Positions 1 to 5,709 of a stretch of 5,909 nucleotides of DNA are shown here, one piece after another. The stretch comes from Acidimicrobiaceae bacterium. Its GTDB lineage: Bacteria > Actinomycetota > Acidimicrobiia > Acidimicrobiales > RAAP-2. Under the pieces are notes generated by a model. That model was not told the origin of the DNA and ran no database searches. It worked only from the letters and a program-made list of their open reading frames with translations. Location of the stretch: contig PKZN01000068.1 in assembly GCA_003133075.1 (NCBI GenBank), positions 1-5,909 on the forward strand, written 5' to 3'. Numbering within the stretch: the stretch's first letter is position 1; each line of letters starts with the position of its first letter. A program made the position numbers and the translations under genes.

Positions 1-698
1 GTGACGACGCCGGGCTCGAGGAGAAGTTCCGACACGTGCTCGACGAGACCGCTACGACCGACGAGCGTGGAGAGGGCCGCCGGAAGATTCCCCAACTGGG
101 CATTCAACGACTTGGGACTCGGGAAGACCACTTCGATGTCCGGGTGCGACACCTGAAACAGCCGTTCGGGATTCGCGAGGCCCTTGAATCGGTGGACGCC
201 GAGATCCACCAGACTGGCGTTTTTCTCGGTGCACCAGGCGGCGTGGTCTTCGGTCAAGGTCGTGGCGATGGTCGCCGTCGTGACCACCTGACCGCCGTGC
301 GCGACCGACATCACTCGACCACACTGGTTGAGAGCGGGGCCGAAGAGGTCGCCATCGCGCTCTTGGGCCCGACCCGCATGGATCCCCATTCGCACGCCGA
401 GGCCGTCCACGGAACTGAAGTCCTCGCGACGGAATCGTCGCTGGGCTTCAATCGCCGCCTCAACGGCGGAGGGGGCGTCCTTGAAGTGCGCGATGACTCC
501 GTCGCCGGTGTGCTTCAACAACGAACCCCCGTAGCGCTCGATCGCCGAAGCCAGGATGTCGTCGTGGCGATGAAGCGCCTGCGACATGGAGGTGGTTGAG
601 GCTTCCCACTTCGCGGTCGAGTCTTCGATGTCGGTGAAGAGCAGCACGACGTCCACCTCAGCATCGGTGGGCGCGTGAGGTCCGGTCGTTGTGACCAT
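1..698 (-). CDS. Class III adenylate cyclase with C-terminal STAND-type ATPase domain (3' part outside window)
   Basis: The reading frame is open from ATG 698-696 to the window edge, giving 232 complete codons without a stop. Residues 17-135 form a class III nucleotide cyclase domain. The two metal-binding aspartates are D23 (LLFTDIEDST) and D66 (KHTGDGV). The adenine-specifying pair is K62 and D117 (GDLFG), and the transition-state pair is N124 and R128. All key residues are present, so an active enzyme making cAMP from ATP is expected. From about residue 202 (GNLPAALSTLVGRSGLVEHV) the sequence matches the linker and first strand that precede the P-loop in actinobacterial cyclase-STAND/NB-ARC proteins. 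The P-loop itself, and any LuxR-type DNA-binding end, would lie beyond position 1. No signal peptide or membrane helix is seen, so the protein is probably cytoplasmic. A strong GAGGAGG ribosome site lies 4-5 nt before the ATG. The gene is divergent from the hydrolase at 819. The cyclase assignment is firm; the ATPase part is an inference from the linker. Confidence 0.9.
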   Translation of the reverse strand, partial: MVTTTGPHAPTDAEVDVVLLFTDIEDSTAKWEASTTSMSQALHRHDDILASAIERYGGSLLKHTGDGVIAHFKDAPSAVEAAIEAQRRFRREDFSSVDGLGVRMGIHAGRAQERDGDLFGPALNQCGRVMSVAHGGQVVTTATIATTLTEDHAAWCTEKNASLVDLGVHRFKGLANPERLFQVSHPDIEVVFPSPKSLNAQLGNLPAALSTLVGRSGLVEHVSELLLEPGVV

Positions 699-724
699 GA
701 CGCCTCCTCACCAGGACGAGTCCC

Positions 725-754
725 CCGACAAAGACTAAGCGGAAGGGATATACT
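725..754 (+). promoter_or_regulatory. Candidate sigma-70-type promoter for the C92-type hydrolase gene
   Basis: A near-consensus -10 box TATACT is at 749-754. A -35-like CCGACA (four of six matches to TTGACA) is at 725-730, with an 18-bp spacer. Transcription would start near 761 and leave a leader of about 58 nt before the GTG at 819. The same AT-rich patch reads TATATC on the other strand, and a TANNNT-type hexamer (TAGTCT, 737-732 on the minus strand) could serve the divergent cyclase gene. No good -35 accompanies either of these. Confidence 0.5.
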
Positions 755-818
755 CCTGCACTTTGAGCGTGATGGTGACGCAAAGAGTGGACGACGCGCG
801 CTCGCTAGGGGGAACCAG

Positions 819-1577
819 GTGCCCGTTATTCCATCACAATCATGGGCTGATCTCGTGCCCAGCATGCAGACCGGCGATCTGATCCTCTTCTCCGGCACGA
901 GTCCCGAAAGTCAGTGGATCGAACTGTTCACCGGTGGCATGTACTCGCACGCCACGATGATCTACCGACCCGACCCCGCGCAACCGCCCTTGATGTGGCA
1001 AGAGGCGCCTTCGGGCATCGTGAACGATCCGTGGGTGAAGTCGCCCGACCCCGCAAAGTCGTTGCACGGTGGCGCACAGTTGGGTGACGCGCTGGCGGCG
1101 ACCCAAGTAATTCGTTATCAGTACGGCGACTTCGCCTACTACCTGCAACTGAACTGGACGCGCCCCGCGAACCTCGAGTCACAGATGGAGTCGATCGTCT
1201 CAACCTACGACGGACGCCCCTTCGGCACCGTGATGGAGATGGCGCTCAACTACGTCATCGGCCACGAACTCAACATCTCCTCCGGCGACGCCATCATCTA
1301 CTGCGCGCAACTGGTGGCCTTGACGTACCAGGCGCTCGGCCTCTTCAGCGACGCGCACCCCGCGAATTGGTACTCACCCAACTGCTTCGCTGGGCCACAA
1401 TCGAGCGAACTTCCCTGGGCGACGGCCGCGTCGTTCAGCGCTCCCGTTCCGATCGACGTCCCCGTAGCAACGTCGTTGACCGCACGTTCGGCGGCGCAGT
1501 TGCAGGTATGGCCCGCCGGCCCGCTCGCGCCCGCGCAGCTTCCAACGCCGCCGAGCGCCGATTGGCACGCCTCATAA
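819..1577 (+). CDS. Permuted papain-like cysteine hydrolase (YiiX/YaeF, peptidase C92-like)
   Basis: This is a 252-residue protein. It has the two hallmark blocks of the circularly permuted NlpC/P60 (papain-like) fold. The first is MQTGDLILFSG at 16-26, followed by MYSHATMIYR at 41-50, which carries the likely catalytic H44. The second is IIYCAQLVALTYQALGL at 159-175, which carries the likely nucleophile C162. The His-before-Cys order is what defines the permuted group. In related families the enzymes act as amidases, peptidases or thioesterases; the substrate here cannot be read from sequence. Residues about 200-252 form an Ala/Pro-rich, probably disordered tail. No signal peptide is evident. 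GTG 819 was chosen because AGGGGG (807-812) sits 6 nt upstream and the protein then begins just before the conserved TGDL block. An in-frame start at 675 would run across the cyclase start. Third positions are strongly G/C-biased, supporting real coding. The fold is fairly sure; the exact family is less so. Confidence 0.8.
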   Translation: MPVIPSQSWADLVPSMQTGDLILFSGTSPESQWIELFTGGMYSHATMIYRPDPAQPPLMWQEAPSGIVNDPWVKSPDPAKSLHGGAQLGDALAATQVIRYQYGDFAYYLQLNWTRPANLESQMESIVSTYDGRPFGTVMEMALNYVIGHELNISSGDAIIYCAQLVALTYQALGLFSDAHPANWYSPNCFAGPQSSELPWATAASFSAPVPIDVPVATSLTARSAAQLQVWPAGPLAPAQLPTPPSADWHAS

Positions 1578-1727
1578 TTTTTCCTCAGGCGTAACTTCGT
1601 CGCGCAGACGGCGAGCCAACGTGAACGTCATGGCACCAGACCTGAACCCTACCCGTGTCGACTCGTCGAACGCGCTACGTCCTTCGCGACGAGCTCCACA
1701 CAATGTCGCGACTGCACCCACCGTCGT

Positions 1728-1757
1728 TGACCTCGTGACACCGTTTCCACGAGGTCA
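1728..1757. repeat. Inverted repeat / hairpin, 10-bp perfect stem
   Basis: TGACCTCGTG (1728-1737) and CACGAGGTCA (1748-1757) are perfect inverse complements around a 10-nt loop. The hairpin lies immediately beyond the groEL terminator in the direction of groEL transcription, and about 150 nt after the stop of the plus-strand hydrolase gene. It has no T-run on either strand, so it is not a classical terminator by itself. It could protect the 3' end of the hydrolase mRNA, act as back-up termination, or be a protein-binding dyad. Confidence 0.6.
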
Positions 1758-1758
1758 G

Positions 1759-1797
1759 AAAATACGAACAGCCGGGCCCAAGGCCCGGCTGTTCGTA
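1759..1797 (-). terminator. Rho-independent terminator of the groES-groEL operon
   Basis: TACGAACAGCCGGGCC (1763-1778) and GGCCCGGCTGTTCGTA (1782-1797) form a perfect 16-bp stem with a 3-nt loop (CAA on the plus strand). On the minus strand the stem is followed by TTTTCT (1762-1757). It begins 17 nt past the groEL stop codon. The T-run exists only on the minus strand, so it serves groEL and not the converging hydrolase gene. Confidence 0.9.
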
Positions 1798-1814
1798 AGT
1801 CGTGGGACCAGTGA

Positions 1815-3446
1815 CTACATCATCCCGCCCATGCCACCCATGCCGCCGTCGCCCATCGGCGGACCGGCGGGCTCGGGCTTGTCGGCGACAATCGCTTCGG
1901 TGGTCAAGAGCAACGCCGCAATCGACGCCGCGTTCTGCAGCGCCGAGCGCGTCACCTTCGCGGGGTCAATCACGCCCGCCTTGACGAGGTCCTCGAGGAC
2001 TCCCGTCGCGGCGTTCAGACCAATGGAACCCTTGGCGTCAGCCACTTCGCGCACTTTGACGGCACCTTCGTAGCCAGCATTGGATGCGATGTGGCGAAGC
2101 GGTGCCTCGAGCGAGTTCGCGACGATGCGCGCACCCGTCGCCTCGTCACCGGACAACTTCTCAATGAGTTCATCGACTGACGCGCGAGCGCGCACCAGTG
2201 CAGTGCCACCACCGGCGACGATGCCCTCGTCGATCGCGGCGCGCGTGGCGCTCAGGGCGTCTTCGATGCGGTGCTTCTTCTCTTTGAGTTCGACCTCGGT
2301 TGCGGCGCCGACTTTTACGACGGCCACGCCACCGGCGAGTTTCGCCAGTCGCTCTTGGAGCTTCTCGCGGTCCCAGTCGGAGTCGGTGTCTTCGATCTCG
2401 CGCTTGAGTTGCGCGACGCGACCGGCGACGTCTTCCTTGGAACCGTCACCGTCGACCAACGTGGTGGCGTCTTTGGTGACGACGATGCGTCGGGCCTTGC
2501 CGAGCAGGTCGATGGTCGCGCTGTCGAGCTTGAGACCGATCTCCTCGGAGATAACCGTGCCGCCCGTCAGGATCGCCATATCTTGCAGCATGGCCTTGCG
2601 ACGCTCGCCGAATCCCGGCGCCTTGACGGCGACCGAGGTGAACGTGCCACGGATCTTGTTCACGACCAGTGTGGCGAGGGCTTCGCCTTCGACGTCTTCC
2701 GCGACGATCAACAACGGTCGACCGGCCTGCATGACCTTTTCCAACACCGGCACGAGATCGTGCACGGCGGAGATCTTGCCGCTCGTGAAGAGAATGAACG
2801 CGTCTTCCAACACGGCCTCTTGGCGCTCGGCATCGGTGACGAAGTACGGCGAGAGGTACCCCTTGTCGAACTGCATACCTTCAGTGAGCTCGAGCTCGAT
2901 GCCGAAGGTGTTCGACTCTTCGACCGTGACCGTGCCGTCCTTACCGACCTTGTCGATGGCGTCGGCGATGACTTCACCGATCGCGGCGTCGGCGGCTGAG
3001 ATCGTCGCGACCTGGGCGATCTGGGTCTTGCCCGAGACTTCCTGGCTCTGGGTCGCAATCGAGTCGACCGCCGCCTTCACGGCGAGTTCGATGCCACGCT
3101 TGAGACCTGAGGGGCTGGCGCCCGCGGCGACGTTACGCAGTCCCTCTTTGATGAGGGCCTGCGCGAGGACCGTGGCGGTCGTGGTGCCGTCACCGGCCAC
3201 GTCGTTGGTCTTCGTGGCGACTTCTTTCACCAACTGCGCGCCCATGTTCTCGAAGGGGTCTTCGAGCTCGATCTCACGCGCGATGGACACGCCGTCGTTC
3301 GTGATGGTGGGCGCGCCGAACTTCTTACCGAGGACGACGTTGCGTCCCTTGGGCCCGAGGGTCACTTTGACCGCGTCGGCCAACTTGTCCACGCCGGCCT
3401 CGAGGCCGCGTCGCGCGTCCTCGTCAAACTTCAATAACTTTGACAT
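1815..3446 (-). CDS. groEL: Chaperonin GroEL (60-kDa, GGM-tailed)
   Basis: At 543 residues the protein has the normal length for GroEL. It forms the double seven-membered ring that encloses unfolded proteins and folds them in cycles of ATP hydrolysis with the GroES lid; it acts in the cytoplasm. Visible landmarks are the nucleotide-binding TLGPKGRNV (29-37), NDG with D51, GDGTTT with D86 (85-90), and IEDALSATR with D396. These three aspartates match E. coli D52, D87 and D398. The family signature AAIDEGIVAGGG is at 403-414. The C-terminus is the hydrophobic Gly-Met tail (MGDGGMGGMGGMM), not the His-rich tail seen on some groES-linked actinobacterial copies. ATG 3446-3444 gives the standard MSKLLKFDEDARRGLE start. 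It is preceded by a purine-rich GAAAGAAG, a much weaker ribosome site than that of groES. The gene lies 49 nt after groES in one operon and ends at a strong terminator. It is expected to be heat-inducible through the CIRCE pair. Confidence 0.99.
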   Translation of the reverse strand: MSKLLKFDEDARRGLEAGVDKLADAVKVTLGPKGRNVVLGKKFGAPTITNDGVSIAREIELEDPFENMGAQLVKEVATKTNDVAGDGTTTATVLAQALIKEGLRNVAAGASPSGLKRGIELAVKAAVDSIATQSQEVSGKTQIAQVATISAADAAIGEVIADAIDKVGKDGTVTVEESNTFGIELELTEGMQFDKGYLSPYFVTDAERQEAVLEDAFILFTSGKISAVHDLVPVLEKVMQAGRPLLIVAEDVEGEALATLVVNKIRGTFTSVAVKAPGFGERRKAMLQDMAILTGGTVISEEIGLKLDSATIDLLGKARRIVVTKDATTLVDGDGSKEDVAGRVAQLKREIEDTDSDWDREKLQERLAKLAGGVAVVKVGAATEVELKEKKHRIEDALSATRAAIDEGIVAGGGTALVRARASVDELIEKLSGDEATGARIVANSLEAPLRHIASNAGYEGAVKVREVADAKGSIGLNAATGVLEDLVKAGVIDPAKVTRSALQNAASIAALLLTTEAIVADKPEPAGPPMGDGGMGGMGGMM

Positions 3447-3472
3447 GAGTCTTCTTTCATTTCTCGATGGGA

Positions 3473-3491
3473 TGACGAGCCGCGCTCGTCA
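3473..3491 (-). other. Intercistronic hairpin between groES and groEL
   Basis: On the mRNA strand TGACGAGC and GCTCGTCA form a perfect 8-bp stem with a 3-nt GCG loop. It starts only 4 nt after the groES stop (3498-3496) and ends about 26 nt before the groEL start. No T-run follows, so it should not end transcription fully. It could mark an mRNA processing or stability site, or slow polymerase and adjust the GroES:GroEL ratio. The structure is seen directly; the role is inferred. Confidence 0.6.
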
Positions 3492-3495
3492 CGGG

Positions 3496-3789
3496 CTACT
3501 TGGCGACAGTGGCGAGCACGTCGCGGCCGGAGAGGATCAACAGGTCCTCGCCGTCGACGGTGATCTCGGTGCCGCCGTACTTCGAGTAGACAACGGTGTC
3601 GCCGACCGAAACACCCGTGGGGATGATCTCGCCGGTCGAGTCCGTGCGTCGGCCGGGGCCGGTTGCGAGCACTTCACCCTGCTGGGGCTTCTCCTTGGCG
3701 GTGTCGGGAATCACGAGGCCGGAAGCCGTCGTGGCCTCGGCACTGTTGGGACGGACGACGATGCGGTCTTCTAGTGGGTGCAACTTCAT
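3496..3789 (-). CDS. groES: Co-chaperonin GroES (10-kDa)
   Basis: This is a 97-residue protein of typical GroES length. It forms the seven-membered lid that caps the GroEL ring and closes the folding chamber. The opening MKLHPLEDRIVVRP is the classical N-terminal beta strand. The mobile loop that binds GroEL is about residues 16-34, with the hydrophobic contact LVI in ASGLVIP. The roof region follows, then the C-terminal GEDLLILSGRDVLATV strand. ATG 3789-3787 was chosen because AGGAGG (3803-3798 on the minus strand) lies 8 nt upstream and the length is then exactly standard. A longer in-frame version starting at 3816 would run through the operator and ribosome site. It is the first gene of the groES-groEL operon. 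Transcription is very likely repressed by HrcA at the two CIRCE elements just upstream. Confidence 0.98.
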   Translation of the reverse strand: MKLHPLEDRIVVRPNSAEATTASGLVIPDTAKEKPQQGEVLATGPGRRTDSTGEIIPTGVSVGDTVVYSKYGGTEITVDGEDLLILSGRDVLATVAK

Positions 3790-3809
3790 TCTTCTTGCCT
3801 CCTGAGCAA

Positions 3810-3836
3810 TTAGCACTCGATACTTGCGACTGCCAA
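3810..3836 (-). promoter_or_regulatory. CIRCE operator 1 (proximal), HrcA binding site
   Basis: On the plus strand TTAGCACTC (3810-3818) is followed by a 9-bp spacer and GACTGCCAA (3828-3836). The left half matches the CIRCE consensus TTAGCACTC-N9-GAGTGCTAA at 9 of 9 positions and the right half at 7 of 9. It lies 20 bp before the groES start codon, just upstream of the ribosome site, the usual position for HrcA repression of groESL. It would be in or near the 5' leader of the mRNA. Confidence 0.93.
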
Positions 3837-3864
3837 TTTAGCAGCCAGGCGCCTCGAGTGCCAA
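3835..3864 (-). promoter_or_regulatory. Predicted groES-groEL promoter embedded in the CIRCE pair
   Basis: Reading the minus strand, TTGGCA (3864-3859, five of six matches to TTGACA) is followed by an 18-bp spacer and TAAATT (3840-3835, four of six matches to TATAAT). Transcription would start near 3828 and give a leader of about 38 nt. The -35 box is the outer half-site of CIRCE 2. The -10 box spans the junction of the two operators, so HrcA would block RNA polymerase directly. Confidence 0.6.
3838..3864 (-). promoter_or_regulatory. CIRCE operator 2 (distal), HrcA binding site
   Basis: TTAGCAGCC (3838-3846), a spacer of exactly 9 bp, and GAGTGCCAA (3856-3864) match the CIRCE consensus at 7 of 9 and 8 of 9 positions. 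It begins one base after operator 1, so equivalent positions are 28 bp apart. It overlaps the predicted -35 and -10 boxes of groES. It is more degenerate than operator 1, but the exact N9 spacing makes chance unlikely. Confidence 0.8.
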
Positions 3865-3883
3865 CGGGGCGGTCCCGCCGCCG

Positions 3884-3889
3884 TAGCCT
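3884..3889 (+). promoter_or_regulatory. Candidate -10 box of a leaderless MFS transcript
   Basis: TAGCCT fits the actinobacterial TANNNT -10 pattern, and its last base is 7 nt before the GTG at 3896. Transcription would therefore start at or next to the start codon, as in leaderless mRNAs. No convincing -35 is seen. The -35 position (about 3860-3866) falls on the edge of CIRCE 2, so HrcA could influence this promoter. This is a weak call based on a short motif. Confidence 0.3.
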
Positions 3890-3895
3890 TCGTCC

Positions 3896-5101
3896 GTGGC
3901 CCTCACTCCCGCGCAGCGACGTGACCTGCGTCTGCTGGCTGGTTTGCGCGGTGTTTCGGTCCTCGGTGACTCAATTGCCCTGGTCACGCTGTATCTTCGC
4001 GTGGCGCACGGGGGCCACGGTTGGATGATCGCCGCCCTGGCCATTGCTGCGGCCCTCCCGTTGGTCGTGCTCGCCCCCATCGCCGGGCACGTCGTTGACC
4101 GTCTCGCGGCCAAGACCTTCCTCAGTGCGCTCTGCGGGCTGGAGGGCGTAATTTGCGTGGGAATCGGGTACCTCCACGGTGACGTGGTCACCGTTGGGCT
4201 GATGGCAGTGCTCACGTGTGGCGTCGCGTTCTCGATGCCGGGCTACTCCGCCCTGGTGCCCACCTTGAGCGGCGAGGAGAACGTCACGGTCGCCCAATCG
4301 ACAATCCAGTCGGTCCAGGGTGTCGCCCTCACCGCCGGCCCGGCGCTCGGCGGCATACTCGTTGGCGCGACGGGCCAGAGCTGGCCGCTCTATCTCGACG
4401 CCGTGAGTTTCTTTCTCGCCGGTGTGGCCACGCTGCTCTTAGGGAGCGACCGTCGACCCCAGCGGCTCGAAGAGCACGAGAACAAGCCCGCGCGCGACCT
4501 TGGCGCGGGCATGCGCCTGATCTTCACCGACACCCTGCTTCGCCCCGTGATGGTGACCGTCACCGTTTTCATGCTCTCGTTGGGCGCCGTCAATGTCTCC
4601 GAAGTGTTCTTCATCACGCGCACCTTGCACTCCAGTGCGCTCTTTTACGGCCTCGTCGGAGCGAGTTTCGGCCTCGGCTCGATCGTCGGCTCGTTGGCCT
4701 CGAAACGACTCGGTCAAGATCCGCTCACACTCGTGCGTGTCGCTCTGTTGGCCATCGCCTCAATCGGGGTGCTCATCGGCGCCGTCGGACTCGTCGATCA
4801 CGTCGGCTACGTCTACCCCCTCATGGTGGTCACGGGCGTCTTAGTCGGGGTCATCAACGTCGCCTTCTCCACGCTGTTTGCCGTGCGAACGCCGGAGGCC
4901 CTGCGCGGCCGGGTCTTCGCCGCGTCCGGGGCCTTCCTCTACGGCGCGGAGATGACCTCGATGGTGCTCGGCGGTGTTCTACTCACGGCCATCTCACCTC
5001 GAACGGTGTTCCAACTCGCCGGCGTCTCCTCGACGTTCACCGTGTTGCTCATCGCTCCGCTCGAACTGCGGACCAGCCGTCGTGCTCGCGCCGTGAGTTA
5101 G
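3896..5101 (+). CDS. MFS transporter (MFS_3/EntS-like drug or metabolite exporter)
   Basis: The 401-residue integral membrane protein has about 12 predicted helices. Six fall at roughly 14-35, 44-66, 75-94, 97-117, 137-160 and 163-182, and six between 213 and 388. A charged cytoplasmic loop (about 184-212) separates the two halves. The MFS motif A between helices 2 and 3 is visible as GHVVDRLAAK (64-73). RLLAGLRGVSVLGDS near the N-terminus and the PEALRGRVFA block (333-342) before helix 11 are typical of the MFS_3/DHA3 group. Members mostly export drugs, siderophores or metabolites by proton antiport; the substrate here is unknown. GTG 3896 is the only start that keeps helix 1, because an in-frame TAG lies at 3884-3886. 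No Shine-Dalgarno sequence precedes it, which suggests leaderless translation. It is divergent from groES and its stop overlaps that of pdxH. Confidence 0.92.
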   Translation: MALTPAQRRDLRLLAGLRGVSVLGDSIALVTLYLRVAHGGHGWMIAALAIAAALPLVVLAPIAGHVVDRLAAKTFLSALCGLEGVICVGIGYLHGDVVTVGLMAVLTCGVAFSMPGYSALVPTLSGEENVTVAQSTIQSVQGVALTAGPALGGILVGATGQSWPLYLDAVSFFLAGVATLLLGSDRRPQRLEEHENKPARDLGAGMRLIFTDTLLRPVMVTVTVFMLSLGAVNVSEVFFITRTLHSSALFYGLVGASFGLGSIVGSLASKRLGQDPLTLVRVALLAIASIGVLIGAVGLVDHVGYVYPLMVVTGVLVGVINVAFSTLFAVRTPEALRGRVFAASGAFLYGAEMTSMVLGGVLLTAISPRTVFQLAGVSSTFTVLLIAPLELRTSRRARAVS

Positions 5102-5709
5102 GGCGAGATCCGCGATCGTCGCCAGGCTTCGTCGAACTCGCGATAGACGATCCGGTCGTGGAGGCGGTCCTCACGGTGCTGCCAGAACTCGAATCGGTTC
5201 GGCAACAATCGGTACCCGCCCCAGTTCGCCGGCCGCGGCACGTCCTGGTCGTGGTAGAGCAGGCCGTACTCGCGCACGCGCTCTTCGAGGGTCGCTCGCG
5301 AGTCGAGGAGGTCGCTCTGCTTCGACGCGCGTGCGCCGAGTTGACTCCCGCGCGGTCGTGACGAAAAGTACTCGTTGGACTCGGCGAAGGACATCTTCTC
5401 GACGTCACCCTCGATGCGGATCTGTCGGCCGAGCGGCTCGCAGTACCAGAGCAGTGACGCCCTGGGGTTCGTACCCAGCTCGCGTCCTTTGCGCGAGTCG
5501 TAGTTCGTGTACCACCCAAAGGAGGTGTCGTCGTGGTGGCGAAGTAACACCATGCGCACACTGGGCACGCCCTCGCTCGTCGCGGTCGCCAGCGCCACCG
5601 CTTCGCGCTCGGTCATGACGTCCTTGGCCTCATCGAACCAACGCTGAAACTGGACGAAGGGGTTGGAGTCGGTGTCGGTGACGTCGAGGGGCACCCACCG
5701 CTCACTCAC
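5098..5709 (-). CDS. pdxH: Pyridoxamine/pyridoxine 5'-phosphate oxidase PdxH
   Basis: This FMN enzyme oxidises pyridoxamine or pyridoxine 5'-phosphate to pyridoxal 5'-phosphate with O2, the last step of the salvage and DXP-dependent B6 routes. The 203-residue protein aligns along its length with E. coli PdxH. FMN-binding blocks are RMVLLR (52-57) and YTNYDSRKG (67-75). FSSRPRGSQLGARASKQS (115-132) is the conserved helix-loop block. The family signature FEFWQHREDRLHDR is at 173-186, including R182 and H184, which match the substrate-binding R197 and H199 of E. coli. The C-terminus AWRRSRISP matches the usual AW...R..P ending. GTG 5709-5707 was chosen because it forms a GTGA overlap with the tsaD stop. 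A longer in-frame start at 5823 would add residues unlike the family and run across tsaD. Translation is probably coupled to tsaD. Its TAA stop overlaps the TAG of the converging MFS gene by 3 bp of shared sequence. Confidence 0.96.
   Translation of the reverse strand: MSERWVPLDVTDTDSNPFVQFQRWFDEAKDVMTEREAVALATATSEGVPSVRMVLLRHHDDTSFGWYTNYDSRKGRELGTNPRASLLWYCEPLGRQIRIEGDVEKMSFAESNEYFSSRPRGSQLGARASKQSDLLDSRATLEERVREYGLLYHDQDVPRPANWGGYRLLPNRFEFWQHREDRLHDRIVYREFDEAWRRSRISP

Noticed and set aside
36..599. 187-codon open frame on the plus strand opposite the cyclase
   Set aside because: The minus-strand frame has a complete set of class III cyclase motifs, so the plus-strand frame is its shadow.
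675..818. N-terminal extension of the C92-type hydrolase to a start at 675
   Set aside because: It would overlap the cyclase start and ribosome site, and the added residues are Arg-rich and unlike the family. GTG 819 has a good AGGGGG site and correct domain spacing.
1572..1631. 19-codon minus-strand frame starting ATG at 1631 (MTFTLARRLRDEVTPEEKL)
   Set aside because: The codons look plausible, but it is very short, has only a weak ribosome site, overlaps the end of the hydrolase gene, and no homologue is recognised. Chance is more likely.
1578..1727. Possible small RNA or tRNA after the hydrolase gene
   Set aside because: No cloverleaf, promoter plus terminator pair, or known RNA motif was found; only short chance dyads such as CTCGTCG/CGACGAG with a long loop.
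2080..3774. 564-codon open frame on the plus strand, antisense to groEL and groES
   Set aside because: It lies opposite two certain genes. Its translation is rich in Ser, Arg, Thr and Ala with no recognisable domain, as expected from the complement of high-GC codons. It has no plausible start context.
3790..3816. Nine-residue N-terminal extension of GroES
   Set aside because: It would translate through the CIRCE half-site and the AGGAGG site. GroES proteins normally begin at the MKLHPLEDR-type start.
4216..5361. 381-codon open frame on the plus strand overlapping the MFS and pdxH genes
   Set aside because: It is an Arg-rich shifted-frame shadow of the MFS gene and antisense to pdxH, with no family resemblance.
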